Shown: piece by piece, positions 45,202 through 54,520 of the stretch
Layout of the letters: each line of letters begins with the position of its first letter
Position numbering within the stretch: the stretch's first letter is position 1
Assembly (NCBI GenBank): GCA_030066985.1
Contig: JASJAN010000019.1
Location: 1-64,000 of the forward strand
DNA length: 64,000 bases
Direction of reading: 5' to 3'
Origin: Desulfobacterales bacterium
Lineage (GTDB): Bacteria > Desulfobacterota > Desulfobacteria > Desulfobacterales > JAHEIW01
Made by a program: the position numbers and the translations under genes
Notes under the pieces: generated by a model
The model's database searches: none
What the model was told of the DNA's origin: nothing
What the model saw: only the letters and a program-made list of their open reading frames with translations

Positions 45202-46557
45202 TCACATGATGAGTGCTTCAGAAACCAGTTCCACAATGCTCTTTACTTCAATACCCAATTTATAAGCTTTGCTCAAATCACGAATCTGAGTCATGCAGTT
45301 GAAGCAATTTGTAGCAACAATTTTTGCGCCGGTTTGACGAATCTGATCGGCTTTCTTCCTGCCCGCCGCGACCCTTAGTTTGCCGAAATCACCGGTGGAT
45401 GCCAACCCCCCCCCGCCGCCACAGCAGAAGTTGCGGGCCCGATTCGGCTGCATCTCTACAAATTCGGAAGTCAGCGTTTTCAGTACATTTCGGGGGGCTT
45501 CGATGACCCCGCCGCGCCGGGCGATGTTGCAAGGGTCGTGATACGTGATCGGGCCCTCATATTTATTTTTTTCAAGTGGTATGCGATCCTGGCGGATGTA
45601 GCCGTCGATAAGTTCAACGATGGATCGGACCGGCGGGAAATCAAATCGTTTTCCCAGATATTTTTCAACTTCCCAGCGCATCACGCGATATCCATGACCG
45701 CAGGGGGCCAGACCAATACTTTTCGCTTGCAATTTTTCCCGGGCATCCAGCATTCTGCGCGCGATGCGCATCATGTTATCTTTGCTGCCCTGATAATAGG
45801 CATAATTGACCGTGTCGAAATCATATGACGAGATCGTGTAATTTTCCCCTGCGGCATGCAGAATTTTGATGGCATACATTAACAAAAACGGCAGATCCCT
45901 GGCCTCAAGTGGGTGTGGGATATAAAGCACGTCTGCATTTTGCTTATCAATGGGAATTGTAAAATCGTCCTCTCCGATGTCGTCAGCCAATTCTTCTGCA
46001 ATCCATTCAATGTTTTCGACAAAATCTTCGGTGGTCAGGCCCAGATAGTTGCCGACCTTGAAAGCAGTTTCAACTGGGTGCACCAGCCCGGAAGGCAGGC
46101 GTCCGATGCTGCACAACATGGCCCGGGCCAGTGACAGAACTTCTCCTGTATTTATTCCCATTGGACAGGTTAAGGCGCATTTGCCGCACAACGTACAATC
46201 TTCAAAGGCAGCCTTGTAAAGCGCCGCCATCATCTGTTCATCGAGTGAATCTTTGGGCCTGAAAAACGGCAGACGGGACTTGAGCGGATGGAAATGTGAT
46301 TGTAGCAGCTGGGATAATTTTTCAATTTTTTTTACAGGGATGACATCGCTGTCACCCATAGAGCAAAAGTAGTGACAGGATTCCGCACACAAACCGCAGT
46401 TGACACAACTGTTAAGCATGGCCTTAATCTTGCGACTGAGATGGTCTTTTACTACCTGTCGCATGTGCGCCATCTGTTGAGCCGGTTCGGCTGCCGGTCT
46501 GCCCGGAGAATCAGCCGTCTGATCACGATCTTCAATTTGGGACCTGTTTTGTTCCAT
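45202..46557 (-). CDS. tmcB: Tmc-like HdrD/DsrK-family iron-sulfur protein
   Basis: 451 residues from ATG 46557. Two [4Fe-4S] ferredoxin motifs (CVNCGLCAESC and CTLCGKCALTCP) are followed by two CCG-type domains. The second is complete (DPCNIARR, FCCGGGGG, NCFNCM) and can hold a noncubane cluster as in HdrD/HdrB; the first is degenerate (APCGHG). By relation to TmcB/DsrK/HmcF it should sit on the cytoplasmic side and exchange electrons with the membrane cytochrome b. Gene order here is C-A-B rather than the A-B-C of Desulfovibrio. The name is an assignment by family and context. Confidence 0.78.
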   Translation of the reverse strand: MEQNRSQIEDRDQTADSPGRPAAEPAQQMAHMRQVVKDHLSRKIKAMLNSCVNCGLCAESCHYFCSMGDSDVIPVKKIEKLSQLLQSHFHPLKSRLPFFRPKDSLDEQMMAALYKAAFEDCTLCGKCALTCPMGINTGEVLSLARAMLCSIGRLPSGLVHPVETAFKVGNYLGLTTEDFVENIEWIAEELADDIGEDDFTIPIDKQNADVLYIPHPLEARDLPFLLMYAIKILHAAGENYTISSYDFDTVNYAYYQGSKDNMMRIARRMLDAREKLQAKSIGLAPCGHGYRVMRWEVEKYLGKRFDFPPVRSIVELIDGYIRQDRIPLEKNKYEGPITYHDPCNIARRGGVIEAPRNVLKTLTSEFVEMQPNRARNFCCGGGGGLASTGDFGKLRVAAGRKKADQIRQTGAKIVATNCFNCMTQIRDLSKAYKLGIEVKSIVELVSEALIM

Positions 46558-46598
46558 TTTTACCTTAGGCTTAATAACCCATGACCAACAAAATCTAA

Positions 46599-47015
46599 TC
46601 AGGTTTTCCGATGGCAGCCGCCACACGTGGTCGGCCCGCTTTTAAGATTGCCGGATTTAATTTGATTGCGATGACAGGGGGTACAGCTTCCGTGAAAGGC
46701 CTCCCTTAGAGCGGGGGTATTATCTTTTTTTTGTAAAACGTGGCATTCTTTGCAACTGCGCTCGTCGCCTTCTATATATTCAAGCTGACCGGTTTTAGCG
46801 CCCGGGGTGTGATGGCAGGCCCCGCAACCGGTTTCGTCCAGGCTGATGGTATGGTTTTCATGCGAAAAACTGACCTGGGGTCGTCTCAGCTTCCCAAATA
46901 CATCTTCGTGTGCCAGAATGTATTCTTCTTCCTGGGCTGTCGACGCCTGCCACCCTACAGCGCCGACCAGAAGCATAGCGATTAAAGGAGCTAAGATCCA
47001 AAGCTTAATTCGCAT
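46599..47015 (-). CDS. tmcA: Tetraheme cytochrome c3-family protein (TmcA-like)
   Basis: 138 residues with a Sec signal peptide (LWILAPLIAMLLVGAVG, cleavage near STAQ) and four CxxCH heme sites: CGACH, CKECH, CTPCH and CGGCH. The distal-ligand histidines are plausible in SHENH. Periplasmic electron carrier. Its place between a b-type cytochrome and an HdrD-like protein suggests the type II c3 of a Tmc complex; other small tetraheme carriers cannot be excluded. Confidence 0.85.
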   Translation of the reverse strand: MRIKLWILAPLIAMLLVGAVGWQASTAQEEEYILAHEDVFGKLRRPQVSFSHENHTISLDETGCGACHHTPGAKTGQLEYIEGDERSCKECHVLQKKDNTPALREAFHGSCTPCHRNQIKSGNLKSGPTTCGGCHRKT

Positions 47016-47043
47016 GATTTCCCCGTTCTAAAAACGTCATGTC

Positions 47044-47697
47044 CTACCACTCTCGGGCCCTGAGAACCTTGCCGAACTCAGCCCCCATATAAGCCCTTGA
47101 AAACATGAAAAATAACATATGCCCCAATTTCGAAAACGGTATGGCGATCAGCAACAGCTCACCGGCCAATACATGCGCGATCAAAAGGGGCCGGTAGGGA
47201 CCCCACTGATGGGTGCATAAAAATCCGGTCAGAAACGTCAGCAGAATCATGATCAGCAGCAGGACATCCGCCAGGCGAGTGCTCTTTTTGACCTCTGGCA
47301 CCACCGAGCGACGAACCAAAAAATAAACACAGGCCAGCATAACCCAGATCGCCATGATATCTGCCAGTAGATCCGGCAGACTCCACCATAGAATCTGCCA
47401 GGATTCATACCACAAGACGCTGTGGGCCAGCAAAAAGAGCGGCAAGATGATGACGCACAAATGAAAACTGATGGTCGCAAAGGCAAAAAACGGTTGGCGG
47501 CGCATATAGGTCGATCCAAACGGAATCAGGCCATGCAGAACTGAGCGCAGGGCGTCCTTAAAACTCGTTACAGGGTAAAGCGCAGGCTCCTTTTTGCCCG
47601 TCAACATGGTAGACATTAAACGGGCCAGACAGCCTGCAATGAATATAACCAAGGCCACCCAGGCAAACGGACCACGCACCAGTTCGTAGACATCCAT
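47044..47697 (-). CDS. tmcC: NarI/DsrM-like cytochrome b subunit (TmcC-like)
   Basis: 217 residues from ATG 47697 with five helices, the pattern of nitrate reductase gamma/DsrM-type diheme cytochrome b. Candidate heme ligands include FHLCVIILPLFLLAHS, AHVLAGELLL and KLGHMLFFMF. It should link the quinone pool or periplasmic c3 to the cytoplasmic iron-sulfur protein. It is the first gene of the three; the final TmcD-type gene is not seen. Confidence 0.8.
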   Translation of the reverse strand: MDVYELVRGPFAWVALVIFIAGCLARLMSTMLTGKKEPALYPVTSFKDALRSVLHGLIPFGSTYMRRQPFFAFATISFHLCVIILPLFLLAHSVLWYESWQILWWSLPDLLADIMAIWVMLACVYFLVRRSVVPEVKKSTRLADVLLLIMILLTFLTGFLCTHQWGPYRPLLIAHVLAGELLLIAIPFSKLGHMLFFMFSRAYMGAEFGKVLRAREW

Positions 47698-47876
47698 TTT
47701 GACCTCTGCATATAGTAGTTCATACCCAAAAGCTATCGCCGCTGTTGGCAACAAATAACTGCCATCCGGAAATAATCTGGGTCGAAGAGATGGTTTGTTG
47801 CAGACTTTTGTTCAATTGTCAATAGCGTGAAATTCTAATCGGATATGGTCGGAAAAGGATTTTGATAAAGACAAAA

Positions 47877-47942
47877 GCGCAAGGAAGTATGGAAAGGCTG
47901 GAACAACCCCCCGGCGCCTCACGGTCGCCGGCTTCCTTGCGC
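47877..47942 (+). other. Candidate structured element (nested inverted repeats)
   Basis: A perfect 11-base outer inverted repeat GCGCAAGGAAG/CTTCCTTGCGC encloses an inner 6-bp hairpin CCGGCG-N9-CGCCGG that abuts the right arm. It sits in the ~390-base gap between the Tmc-like operon start and the end of the TPR glycosyltransferase. No known RNA family is recognised; the rest of the gap shows nothing. Confidence 0.45.
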
Positions 47943-48085
47943 CGCTTGAAGAGAAAGGATGTCACAAAGGGGCAACATCGTTCAATCATACAAGAACTAT
48001 GTTTCCTAATGATTATTGAACCAAATGAAAACGAAAGGTTACATGTATTACGGGGTTCAGGGGTATATGGTTAAACCGCCAACGA

Positions 48086-50386
48086 TTAAGATTTTGGCAA
48101 GACAAGCGCTTTGAAAGCTGCGTTTTCCCTGATATTGTCAAAATTGCTATCCCCCTGCAACCGATCCCAGTCATGGTAACCTCTGGCGATCGCTCTTTTA
48201 AGCCATTCAATGGATTCAGCGGCCTTATTTTGACGGGCATATATACCGGCAATATAGATATAGGGCTCCGTATCATTGGGTTGCTGCCCGATCATTTTCC
48301 GAAACAATTCAACCGCCTGATCATAATTTCCGGTCATGGCCTGGCCGATGGCTAATTTTTTCATGACCGGCCGGGATTTGGGGCGTATTATGAACGCTTT
48401 TTGATAGTTCTCCAAAGCCTGATTTAAGGCGCCCTGGTCCTTGTAAAGATCTCCGAGTTGCAAGTAAAGATCAGCATTATCGGGATTGCGCTTAATTTTA
48501 CCGTTAAGTTGTGCCAGCCTTTGCCGGTAAGCGGTTTGGGCAGTTTGCAGCTTCTTCAGATTTTCGCGTGCAGCGTCGAAATCGGGGTTAATCTCCAGTG
48601 CTTTGTGAAAATAAGCTGCGGCTGCTTTTAATTTGCCTTCGATCATCAGCAAAAGCCCCAAATTATTGTGGGCTTCCGGCAAATATGGATTCAACCGCAA
48701 CGCCTGTAGGTAGTATCGGACGGCCATTTTTATTTTTCCCTGTTGGCGATAAACTGCACCGAGATTGACATAGACGTCGCCATAGTTCGGTTCAAGACGC
48801 ACGGCAGTATGAAGATGGTGAAGGGCTTCTTTGATGTGTCCTTGTTCAAGCAGCGCGACCGCCAGACCATTATGCGTTTCAGCCTCTAAAGGGTTTAGCT
48901 TGAGAGACACACGGTAGCGATCAACAGCCTCGTTGACCCGGCCCAGGTTCACGAGCGTTTGCCCGATGTTATTGTGTACTTTTGTCATAAGGGGATTTAA
49001 CTTCAATGCGGCTTTGAAATGGTGCAGGGCAGCTTTGAAGTCACCTTCCCATAACAAGGCACTACCTAAATTATTGTGGGCAATGTCACTTCCCCCCGTA
49101 ACGTCCAGCGCATGTTTAAAAAGGAGTCGGCTGTTTTGCCAATGCTGCAGCTGCCCGCGCACCAAAAAAACACAACAGACCACAGCCGAAACGCCCAATA
49201 CGGTCACCAGAACCTGCATTTTGGGGCGCCATTTTGTGATCATCTCCGCTGGTGCCCAGACCATGATGATCAAGATACCGATCATCGGTATATACACCCA
49301 TCGATCTGCCATGGCAGGCCACACGCCTGCTTGAACGATCCCAATCACCGGAACCAAAGTGCCCAAATACCATAACCAACCAGTTGCCAGATACGGTTTA
49401 CGATTTGACCTGAGTAAAAAGAGCGTCGTTATAACGAACAGTAGGACACCTGATCCAACCACCAGCCACAGCGGCAAGGTTTTGGGGAAAGGATAAAAAA
49501 TTGCCAGGTTATGGGGCCAAAATATTTTGGACAGATAGCTGAGATATGACACCAGGGCGTTGCCGATACGCAATATCAACGGTACCGTATCCGTTGCCAC
49601 CATCATGTCAATATCTTGTGTTGATAAAATCGACACCCAGATCGATGCGCCGGAAAGCATCAGCAAAGGCAGTTTCTCCACGATCAATCTTAAACCACCG
49701 CTCTGTCGTGCCGGAATAAATACCGTATCTTGCCAGATGGCTGAATGTTGCCACCCATGTTTATCGTCTAAACGCTTCAACGGCCAATAGTCCAGCAGTA
49801 AAAGCACAAACGGCAAAGTGACCAACATGGGTTTGGTCATCAAGCCGCAGGCAAAAGCAAGCAGCATCAATCCATATCGCTTAACCGTGGGGCGTTCGGC
49901 ATAGCACATATACAACAACATCGTTAACACCCAAAAAAAGGTGCTCAACAAATTCTTGCGCTCCGCCATCCAGGCAACCGAGTCAACGTTGAGCGGATGC
50001 ACGGCAAACAGGGCTGCGATAAACGCACATCGATATAGACGCCCGGTGGCACGATAAAGGACCCCAAAAAGCAACAACGCATTAACCAGGTGAATCCATA
50101 GGTTGGTCAGATGGTGGGCGGCGGCGTTAAGCCCGAATAGCTCAACGTCCAGCATATGCGAAAGCCAGGTGAGTGGATGCCAGTAGCTTTTACCATTGAA
50201 ATCAAATGCCCAGATTAATCCGTCTGCTGTCAAACCGGCTTTGACCTTTTGGTTGCCCGTAATATACAGATCATCATCGAAATTGATAAACTCATGATGG
50301 TGCACCGGCCAGTAGGCGAGCAGTGTAATGGCCACCAGTATGAGACAGACGGTTACCTTTTTATTCTGTAAAATTTTAAGATTCAT
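48086..50386 (-). CDS. GT-C membrane protein with long TPR domain (TMTC-like)
   Basis: 766 residues. The membrane half (~430 residues) starts FINFDDDLYITGNQKVKAGL, the TMTC-like acidic loop, and continues through AWMAERKNLLST. The C-terminal half is about eight to nine TPRs (SDIAHNNLGSALLWEGD and repeats), predicted in the periplasm. It is a paralogue in design of the protein at 36213-38306 but not closely similar. The next gene upstream is an FkbM methyltransferase. Confidence 0.8.
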   Translation of the reverse strand: MNLKILQNKKVTVCLILVAITLLAYWPVHHHEFINFDDDLYITGNQKVKAGLTADGLIWAFDFNGKSYWHPLTWLSHMLDVELFGLNAAAHHLTNLWIHLVNALLLFGVLYRATGRLYRCAFIAALFAVHPLNVDSVAWMAERKNLLSTFFWVLTMLLYMCYAERPTVKRYGLMLLAFACGLMTKPMLVTLPFVLLLLDYWPLKRLDDKHGWQHSAIWQDTVFIPARQSGGLRLIVEKLPLLMLSGASIWVSILSTQDIDMMVATDTVPLILRIGNALVSYLSYLSKIFWPHNLAIFYPFPKTLPLWLVVGSGVLLFVITTLFLLRSNRKPYLATGWLWYLGTLVPVIGIVQAGVWPAMADRWVYIPMIGILIIMVWAPAEMITKWRPKMQVLVTVLGVSAVVCCVFLVRGQLQHWQNSRLLFKHALDVTGGSDIAHNNLGSALLWEGDFKAALHHFKAALKLNPLMTKVHNNIGQTLVNLGRVNEAVDRYRVSLKLNPLEAETHNGLAVALLEQGHIKEALHHLHTAVRLEPNYGDVYVNLGAVYRQQGKIKMAVRYYLQALRLNPYLPEAHNNLGLLLMIEGKLKAAAAYFHKALEINPDFDAARENLKKLQTAQTAYRQRLAQLNGKIKRNPDNADLYLQLGDLYKDQGALNQALENYQKAFIIRPKSRPVMKKLAIGQAMTGNYDQAVELFRKMIGQQPNDTEPYIYIAGIYARQNKAAESIEWLKRAIARGYHDWDRLQGDSNFDNIRENAAFKALVLPKS

Positions 50387-50449
50387 GTGGTTGGGAAAAG
50401 CTGTTGTGACAGGTTTGAAGGATCCTACAATTATACCACCAATGACAAA

Positions 50450-51334
50450 CTACCTCAAATTTTTAAAGGATTCAGGTGGGATGGCCATTATATCGGTGGT
50501 CGCTCTCAGCGGAATTTGACGGGTGAAATTTTTCAGGGTTATCCGGGTACCATTTTTGGCATTTAACAAGCTGTATTCGAAATTTTGGAAGAAATGGTAA
50601 AATTGCTCAAATTCAAGCTGCTGTTCCTCTAATACGTATCGACCGATTTCAAAAACAACATGGGGACGGTATTGTTCGATGGTATCAAACGCGCCTTTGA
50701 GCACTTTGTACTCATGACCGTCTGTGTCGATTTTAATCAAATCGACTCTTTGGATGCCGTTTTCTCGGCAAAAATGATCTAACGTAATCGCCGGAACCGA
50801 ATCGGCCGGTTTGATAGTGCCGCCATGTAAAGGATGCGCATGAGCGGCGCTTCCATCGACCTTCCAGCTTGCGTAGGCAGTCAAATCATGCTTGTGTCTG
50901 CTATGATCGGCTAAGAAGCGCTTGATCGGTGTTATTCGAAAAGCCAATTGGGGATTTAACGACATATTTTTCAAAAACTTGGCATAGCCATATTCCGTGG
51001 GTTCAAAGGCATACACATGACCTTTCGGTGCCAAGGCGGCATAGGCGAATGCCATACTGCCGATATTGGCACCGACATCCACAATGACCGCGTCTGCCGG
51101 TAGTGAAAAATATTGGTTACCGGTAACATAATTTTGGAAATTGCCAAATATGAACAGAGAAAGATCGATCCCTTCGCTTAGATCAACTTCATAAAACACA
51201 CCCTTTCTTTTTACGATACGCTTATTCTGCCCCAAAAGTGACTGACAAGCAAAATGCAATATCCGGGCAAGACCCAATTTGATTCGGGTCATTGGTATTT
51301 TCATCATGAGCGGTGTTTTAAGTTCAGCCATCAT
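50450..51334 (-). CDS. FkbM family SAM-dependent methyltransferase
   Basis: 294 residues. SAM-binding motif VIVDVGANIGSMAFAYA, then GHVYAFEPTEYGYAKFL and LIKIDTDGHEYKVLKGAFD, the FkbM pattern. Such enzymes O-methylate sugars in surface glycans or natural products. Location between two glycan genes supports a sugar-methylating role. Several clustered ATGs make the start uncertain by up to 15 residues. Confidence 0.88.
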   Translation of the reverse strand: MMAELKTPLMMKIPMTRIKLGLARILHFACQSLLGQNKRIVKRKGVFYEVDLSEGIDLSLFIFGNFQNYVTGNQYFSLPADAVIVDVGANIGSMAFAYAALAPKGHVYAFEPTEYGYAKFLKNMSLNPQLAFRITPIKRFLADHSRHKHDLTAYASWKVDGSAAHAHPLHGGTIKPADSVPAITLDHFCRENGIQRVDLIKIDTDGHEYKVLKGAFDTIEQYRPHVVFEIGRYVLEEQQLEFEQFYHFFQNFEYSLLNAKNGTRITLKNFTRQIPLRATTDIMAIPPESFKNLR

Positions 51335-51412
51335 TTTACCATTTAACGTGTGCTCATTTTATGATCAAAGAATTGATTCCCCCGGTGGCAGCCAAAATGC
51401 CGACAGCCGCCG

Positions 51413-52864
51413 CTAGATAAATTTGATCCGCCTGGCGGCAAATAACACCATTTTTATGAGCATCCAACCGTGCCGCCAGCGATCAATGTTTGTCGTACCG
51501 TAAGTTCGGGAGCGATAACGGATCGGAATTTCCGCAATCTTGAAGTTCAGCTTGGCCGCTCCAAACAGCAGATCAAAATCGCCAAAGGGGTCAAAGGTGC
51601 CAAAATAATCACGATTGGCAGCTATGGTTTCATAATCCCGTTTCCACAAAACTTTGGTGCCGCAAAGCGTGTCTTTAATCGGCTGTCCCAGCAGCCAGGA
51701 AAAGGCCAGACTGAAAAACTTGTTGCCGAGGATATTAAAAAACCGCATGGATTGATCCTCGAGCGGGTAAACCAGGCGCACACCATTGATGAACTCACCT
51801 CTGCCGCCGACAATGGCATTATAAAAACGCGACAGGTCTTCGGGCGGCACCGTTAAATCAGCATCTAAAATCATGAGAATGTCGCCTTTGGCGGCTTCAA
51901 ATCCCAGCCGGACCGCATCCCCTTTGCCCTTACCGGTCTGCTGAAAAAATTGGCACTTTCTGTCCGGAAAATGCGTCATCATTTCTTCGATGGTTTCAGT
52001 GGTATTGTCAGTGGAATGGCCTTCGACAAAAACGACTTCTGTGCCCCCGCCCAGTTCAGGTACCCGCTGCATGATCTGTTCGATATTACCGGCCTCATTG
52101 CGGGCCGGTACAATCACCGATACCGAAGGTGTTTTGTTTTGCGGGTATTTGTCCCTGGCAGGATCTGGTCGTGCGATAACGATATTGGTTAAAACAAGCC
52201 AGTGAAATGGCACAATATGCGCCAGATAGCGGTTGAAAAATGACGATATAAACGGAATTTGCAGCGGCAACAAGATCATCGGGCGGTTTTGCAGCACCTC
52301 AAAACCGGATAATTTCATAAGATTGTGTATGTCCTGGGGGGCAAACCAATTTTGTTCCAGAACCTCAAACCCGAGTCCCAGCCATTTTACCGCCGACAGC
52401 GGCAGGCGCCACAAATTGTTATAGAAATTTAGGAATACCCGGGTTCCGGCATGCGTCAAATTGCGCAAGCCTTCCAACACCCGCTGCACATCCCAAAGAT
52501 CATTGACCAGATCAGAGAGGATTATAACATCGAATTTATCTGTAAAGGCGATGTCATGGGCATCCGCCTGCACAAAGACAAGCTCCGGATGCTTTTTAGC
52601 GGCAACCCCCAACATCTCTTGTGAAAAATCAACGCCCACGCCAAGACTCGGCTTGAGGCATGCCAGCAGATCCCCGTGACCGCAGCCCAATTCCAGTACA
52701 TTCAAGTCCGGCGGAACGAAAAATCGATAATAATGCTGCATGAGTTGATGATAGAATGCACCCGCCCGTTTGGGTCGCAGCTTTCTGGGTGATACCCTAT
52801 CCCAGTGGATCATTCGCGCTTTCTGATAACGTATTTTTAGGTCAACCGTATCCTGCCGATTCAT
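51413..52864 (-). CDS. Fusion of SAM methyltransferase and GT2 glycosyltransferase
   Basis: 483 residues. Residues ~30-200 are a class I methyltransferase (LNVLELGCGHGDLLACL, then FVQADAHDIAF and DVIILSDLVNDLWD). Residues ~245-483 are a GT2 transferase (VSVIVPARNEAGNIEQIM, ILDADLTVPPED, and LCGTKVLWKRDY). GT2 domains with that ending resemble polyprenyl-phosphate mannose synthases. One continuous frame encodes both, so methylation and sugar transfer may be coupled on one lipid-linked product. Confidence 0.88.
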   Translation of the reverse strand: MNRQDTVDLKIRYQKARMIHWDRVSPRKLRPKRAGAFYHQLMQHYYRFFVPPDLNVLELGCGHGDLLACLKPSLGVGVDFSQEMLGVAAKKHPELVFVQADAHDIAFTDKFDVIILSDLVNDLWDVQRVLEGLRNLTHAGTRVFLNFYNNLWRLPLSAVKWLGLGFEVLEQNWFAPQDIHNLMKLSGFEVLQNRPMILLPLQIPFISSFFNRYLAHIVPFHWLVLTNIVIARPDPARDKYPQNKTPSVSVIVPARNEAGNIEQIMQRVPELGGGTEVVFVEGHSTDNTTETIEEMMTHFPDRKCQFFQQTGKGKGDAVRLGFEAAKGDILMILDADLTVPPEDLSRFYNAIVGGRGEFINGVRLVYPLEDQSMRFFNILGNKFFSLAFSWLLGQPIKDTLCGTKVLWKRDYETIAANRDYFGTFDPFGDFDLLFGAAKLNFKIAEIPIRYRSRTYGTTNIDRWRHGWMLIKMVLFAARRIKFI

Positions 52865-52984
52865 CTGTTAAGTGAGTCCAATCAACCAAATAAGTTTAAT
52901 TTTTATAGAAGATGCCGGTATGTGAATTGTAGCACGCCGGAATGAAGAGTCAAATAAGATCCTGTTTAACCAGGAGACAATTCT

Positions 52985-54379
52985 TCAGGGTGTTGCCTTT
53001 TCGAGCCTTGCAACAGACTCGATGTGGTAGGTGTGCGGAAACAAATCCACCGGCTGAACTTCCTTGACCCGATAGGTTTCCTGCAGCAGATTCAGATCAC
53101 GGGCGAGCGTTGACGGATTGCAGGACACGTACACAATACGCTCGGGCAATAGCGCCAGCACCTGTTTGACAACATCTTTGTGCATCCCGGCCCGGGGCGG
53201 ATCAATGATCAAAACCTGCGGTCGTTGTTCCAGGGCCGGCAAAGTGTTGCGGATGTCACCGGCAACAAAACGGCAGTTATCGATTTGATTGATACGACAG
53301 TTTCTATGCGCATCGGCAATGGCACTGGGGCCAATCTCCAAACCAATCACCTCCCGGGCCGCCTCGGATAGCAAAATTGGTATGGTACCGGTGCCGCTGT
53401 AGAGATCGACAACCGTCTCTGACCCTGTTAGCTGGGCATAGCGTTTGACCGTATCATACAGCTTTGCAGCACCGCGTGTGTTGGTTTGAAAAAATGAATT
53501 GGCGGATATCTCAAATGCAAAGGAACCGATCGTATCGCTGAGGGTTGAACCACCGGCCAGGGTGCGCTCAAATTCCCCGGTGGTCACACCCGCTTTGCGG
53601 GAGGTCACATTTTGGATCACCGTGCTGACCTGGGGATATTCATGCATGAGCGCATCTGCGAGCGGTTGCACTGCCGGCAAATTATCCGAGGCAGTAACGA
53701 TATTGACCATCCAGCGATCCAGGGCCACCGAATGGCGCAGCATCAAAAAGCGCCAGAAGCCTTCATGGCTGCGCAGGCCATAGGCCGGCAGACCGGAATC
53801 CAGCATGTATTGTCGCACATCAGCGAGCAGGTGATTGCCCAAGTCGGGCTGCAACAGGCATTTTTTGGTATCAAATACTTTAAAAAACGTTCCGGGCACA
53901 TGCAGGCCGATGCCAAAATCTTTTTCAATGCCCTCCTGCTGCATCTCAATGGGTGTCAACCAGCGACGATCTGTACAGGTAAACTCCATCTTGTTGCGAT
54001 ACCCAAATTTTAGGGGTGATGACATCGTGGCATGAACGGGCACATCTTTAATTTGCCCGATATGTTCAAGAGACTCGCAAACGTGCTGTCGCTTGTATTC
54101 CAATTGAATGTTGTAATCTAAAAATTGCCACTTGCACCCGCCGCAAAAACCGCTGTATACACAAGGCGGTGGGATGCGATTGGCAGAGGCCGTCAACAGT
54201 TCAAGCACACGCGCTTCAGCATGGTTTTTTCTCTTGCGCACAATGCGAATGGAAACCCGATCGCCGGGAACGGCCTGGTCCACAAAGACAGTCAGTCCAT
54301 CAATGCGCACCAGTCCTTTGCCGCCATAGGCAATGCCGCTGATGTCAACTTCAAGTGTTTGTCCTTTTTTTATTTTCAT
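52985..54379 (-). CDS. 23S rRNA m5U methyltransferase (RlmD/RumA-type)
   Basis: 464 residues. N-terminal TRAM domain (~1-60), [4Fe-4S] cysteines in CVYSGFCGGCKW with a further Cys in KKCLL, and a Rossmann domain with DLYSGTGTIPILLSE, IDPPRAGMH and the catalytic Cys in VSCNPSTLARDL. Methylates uridine at C5 in 23S rRNA; U1939 versus U747 or tRNA U54 specificity is not decided by the sequence. Divergent from the alpha/beta hydrolase gene. Confidence 0.92.
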   Translation of the reverse strand: MKIKKGQTLEVDISGIAYGGKGLVRIDGLTVFVDQAVPGDRVSIRIVRKRKNHAEARVLELLTASANRIPPPCVYSGFCGGCKWQFLDYNIQLEYKRQHVCESLEHIGQIKDVPVHATMSSPLKFGYRNKMEFTCTDRRWLTPIEMQQEGIEKDFGIGLHVPGTFFKVFDTKKCLLQPDLGNHLLADVRQYMLDSGLPAYGLRSHEGFWRFLMLRHSVALDRWMVNIVTASDNLPAVQPLADALMHEYPQVSTVIQNVTSRKAGVTTGEFERTLAGGSTLSDTIGSFAFEISANSFFQTNTRGAAKLYDTVKRYAQLTGSETVVDLYSGTGTIPILLSEAAREVIGLEIGPSAIADAHRNCRINQIDNCRFVAGDIRNTLPALEQRPQVLIIDPPRAGMHKDVVKQVLALLPERIVYVSCNPSTLARDLNLLQETYRVKEVQPVDLFPHTYHIESVARLEKATP

Positions 54380-54520
54380 TTGAATTATGAACTGGTGATG
54401 ATTGCAAACCCAGAGATTAAATATTTAACTTTCTTATTTATGGATTTATATTTATTTTACTGTAATAATTTTTAATTCTGATTTTTACTAATCATGTAGT
54501 GCCACATTATACGATTACTC

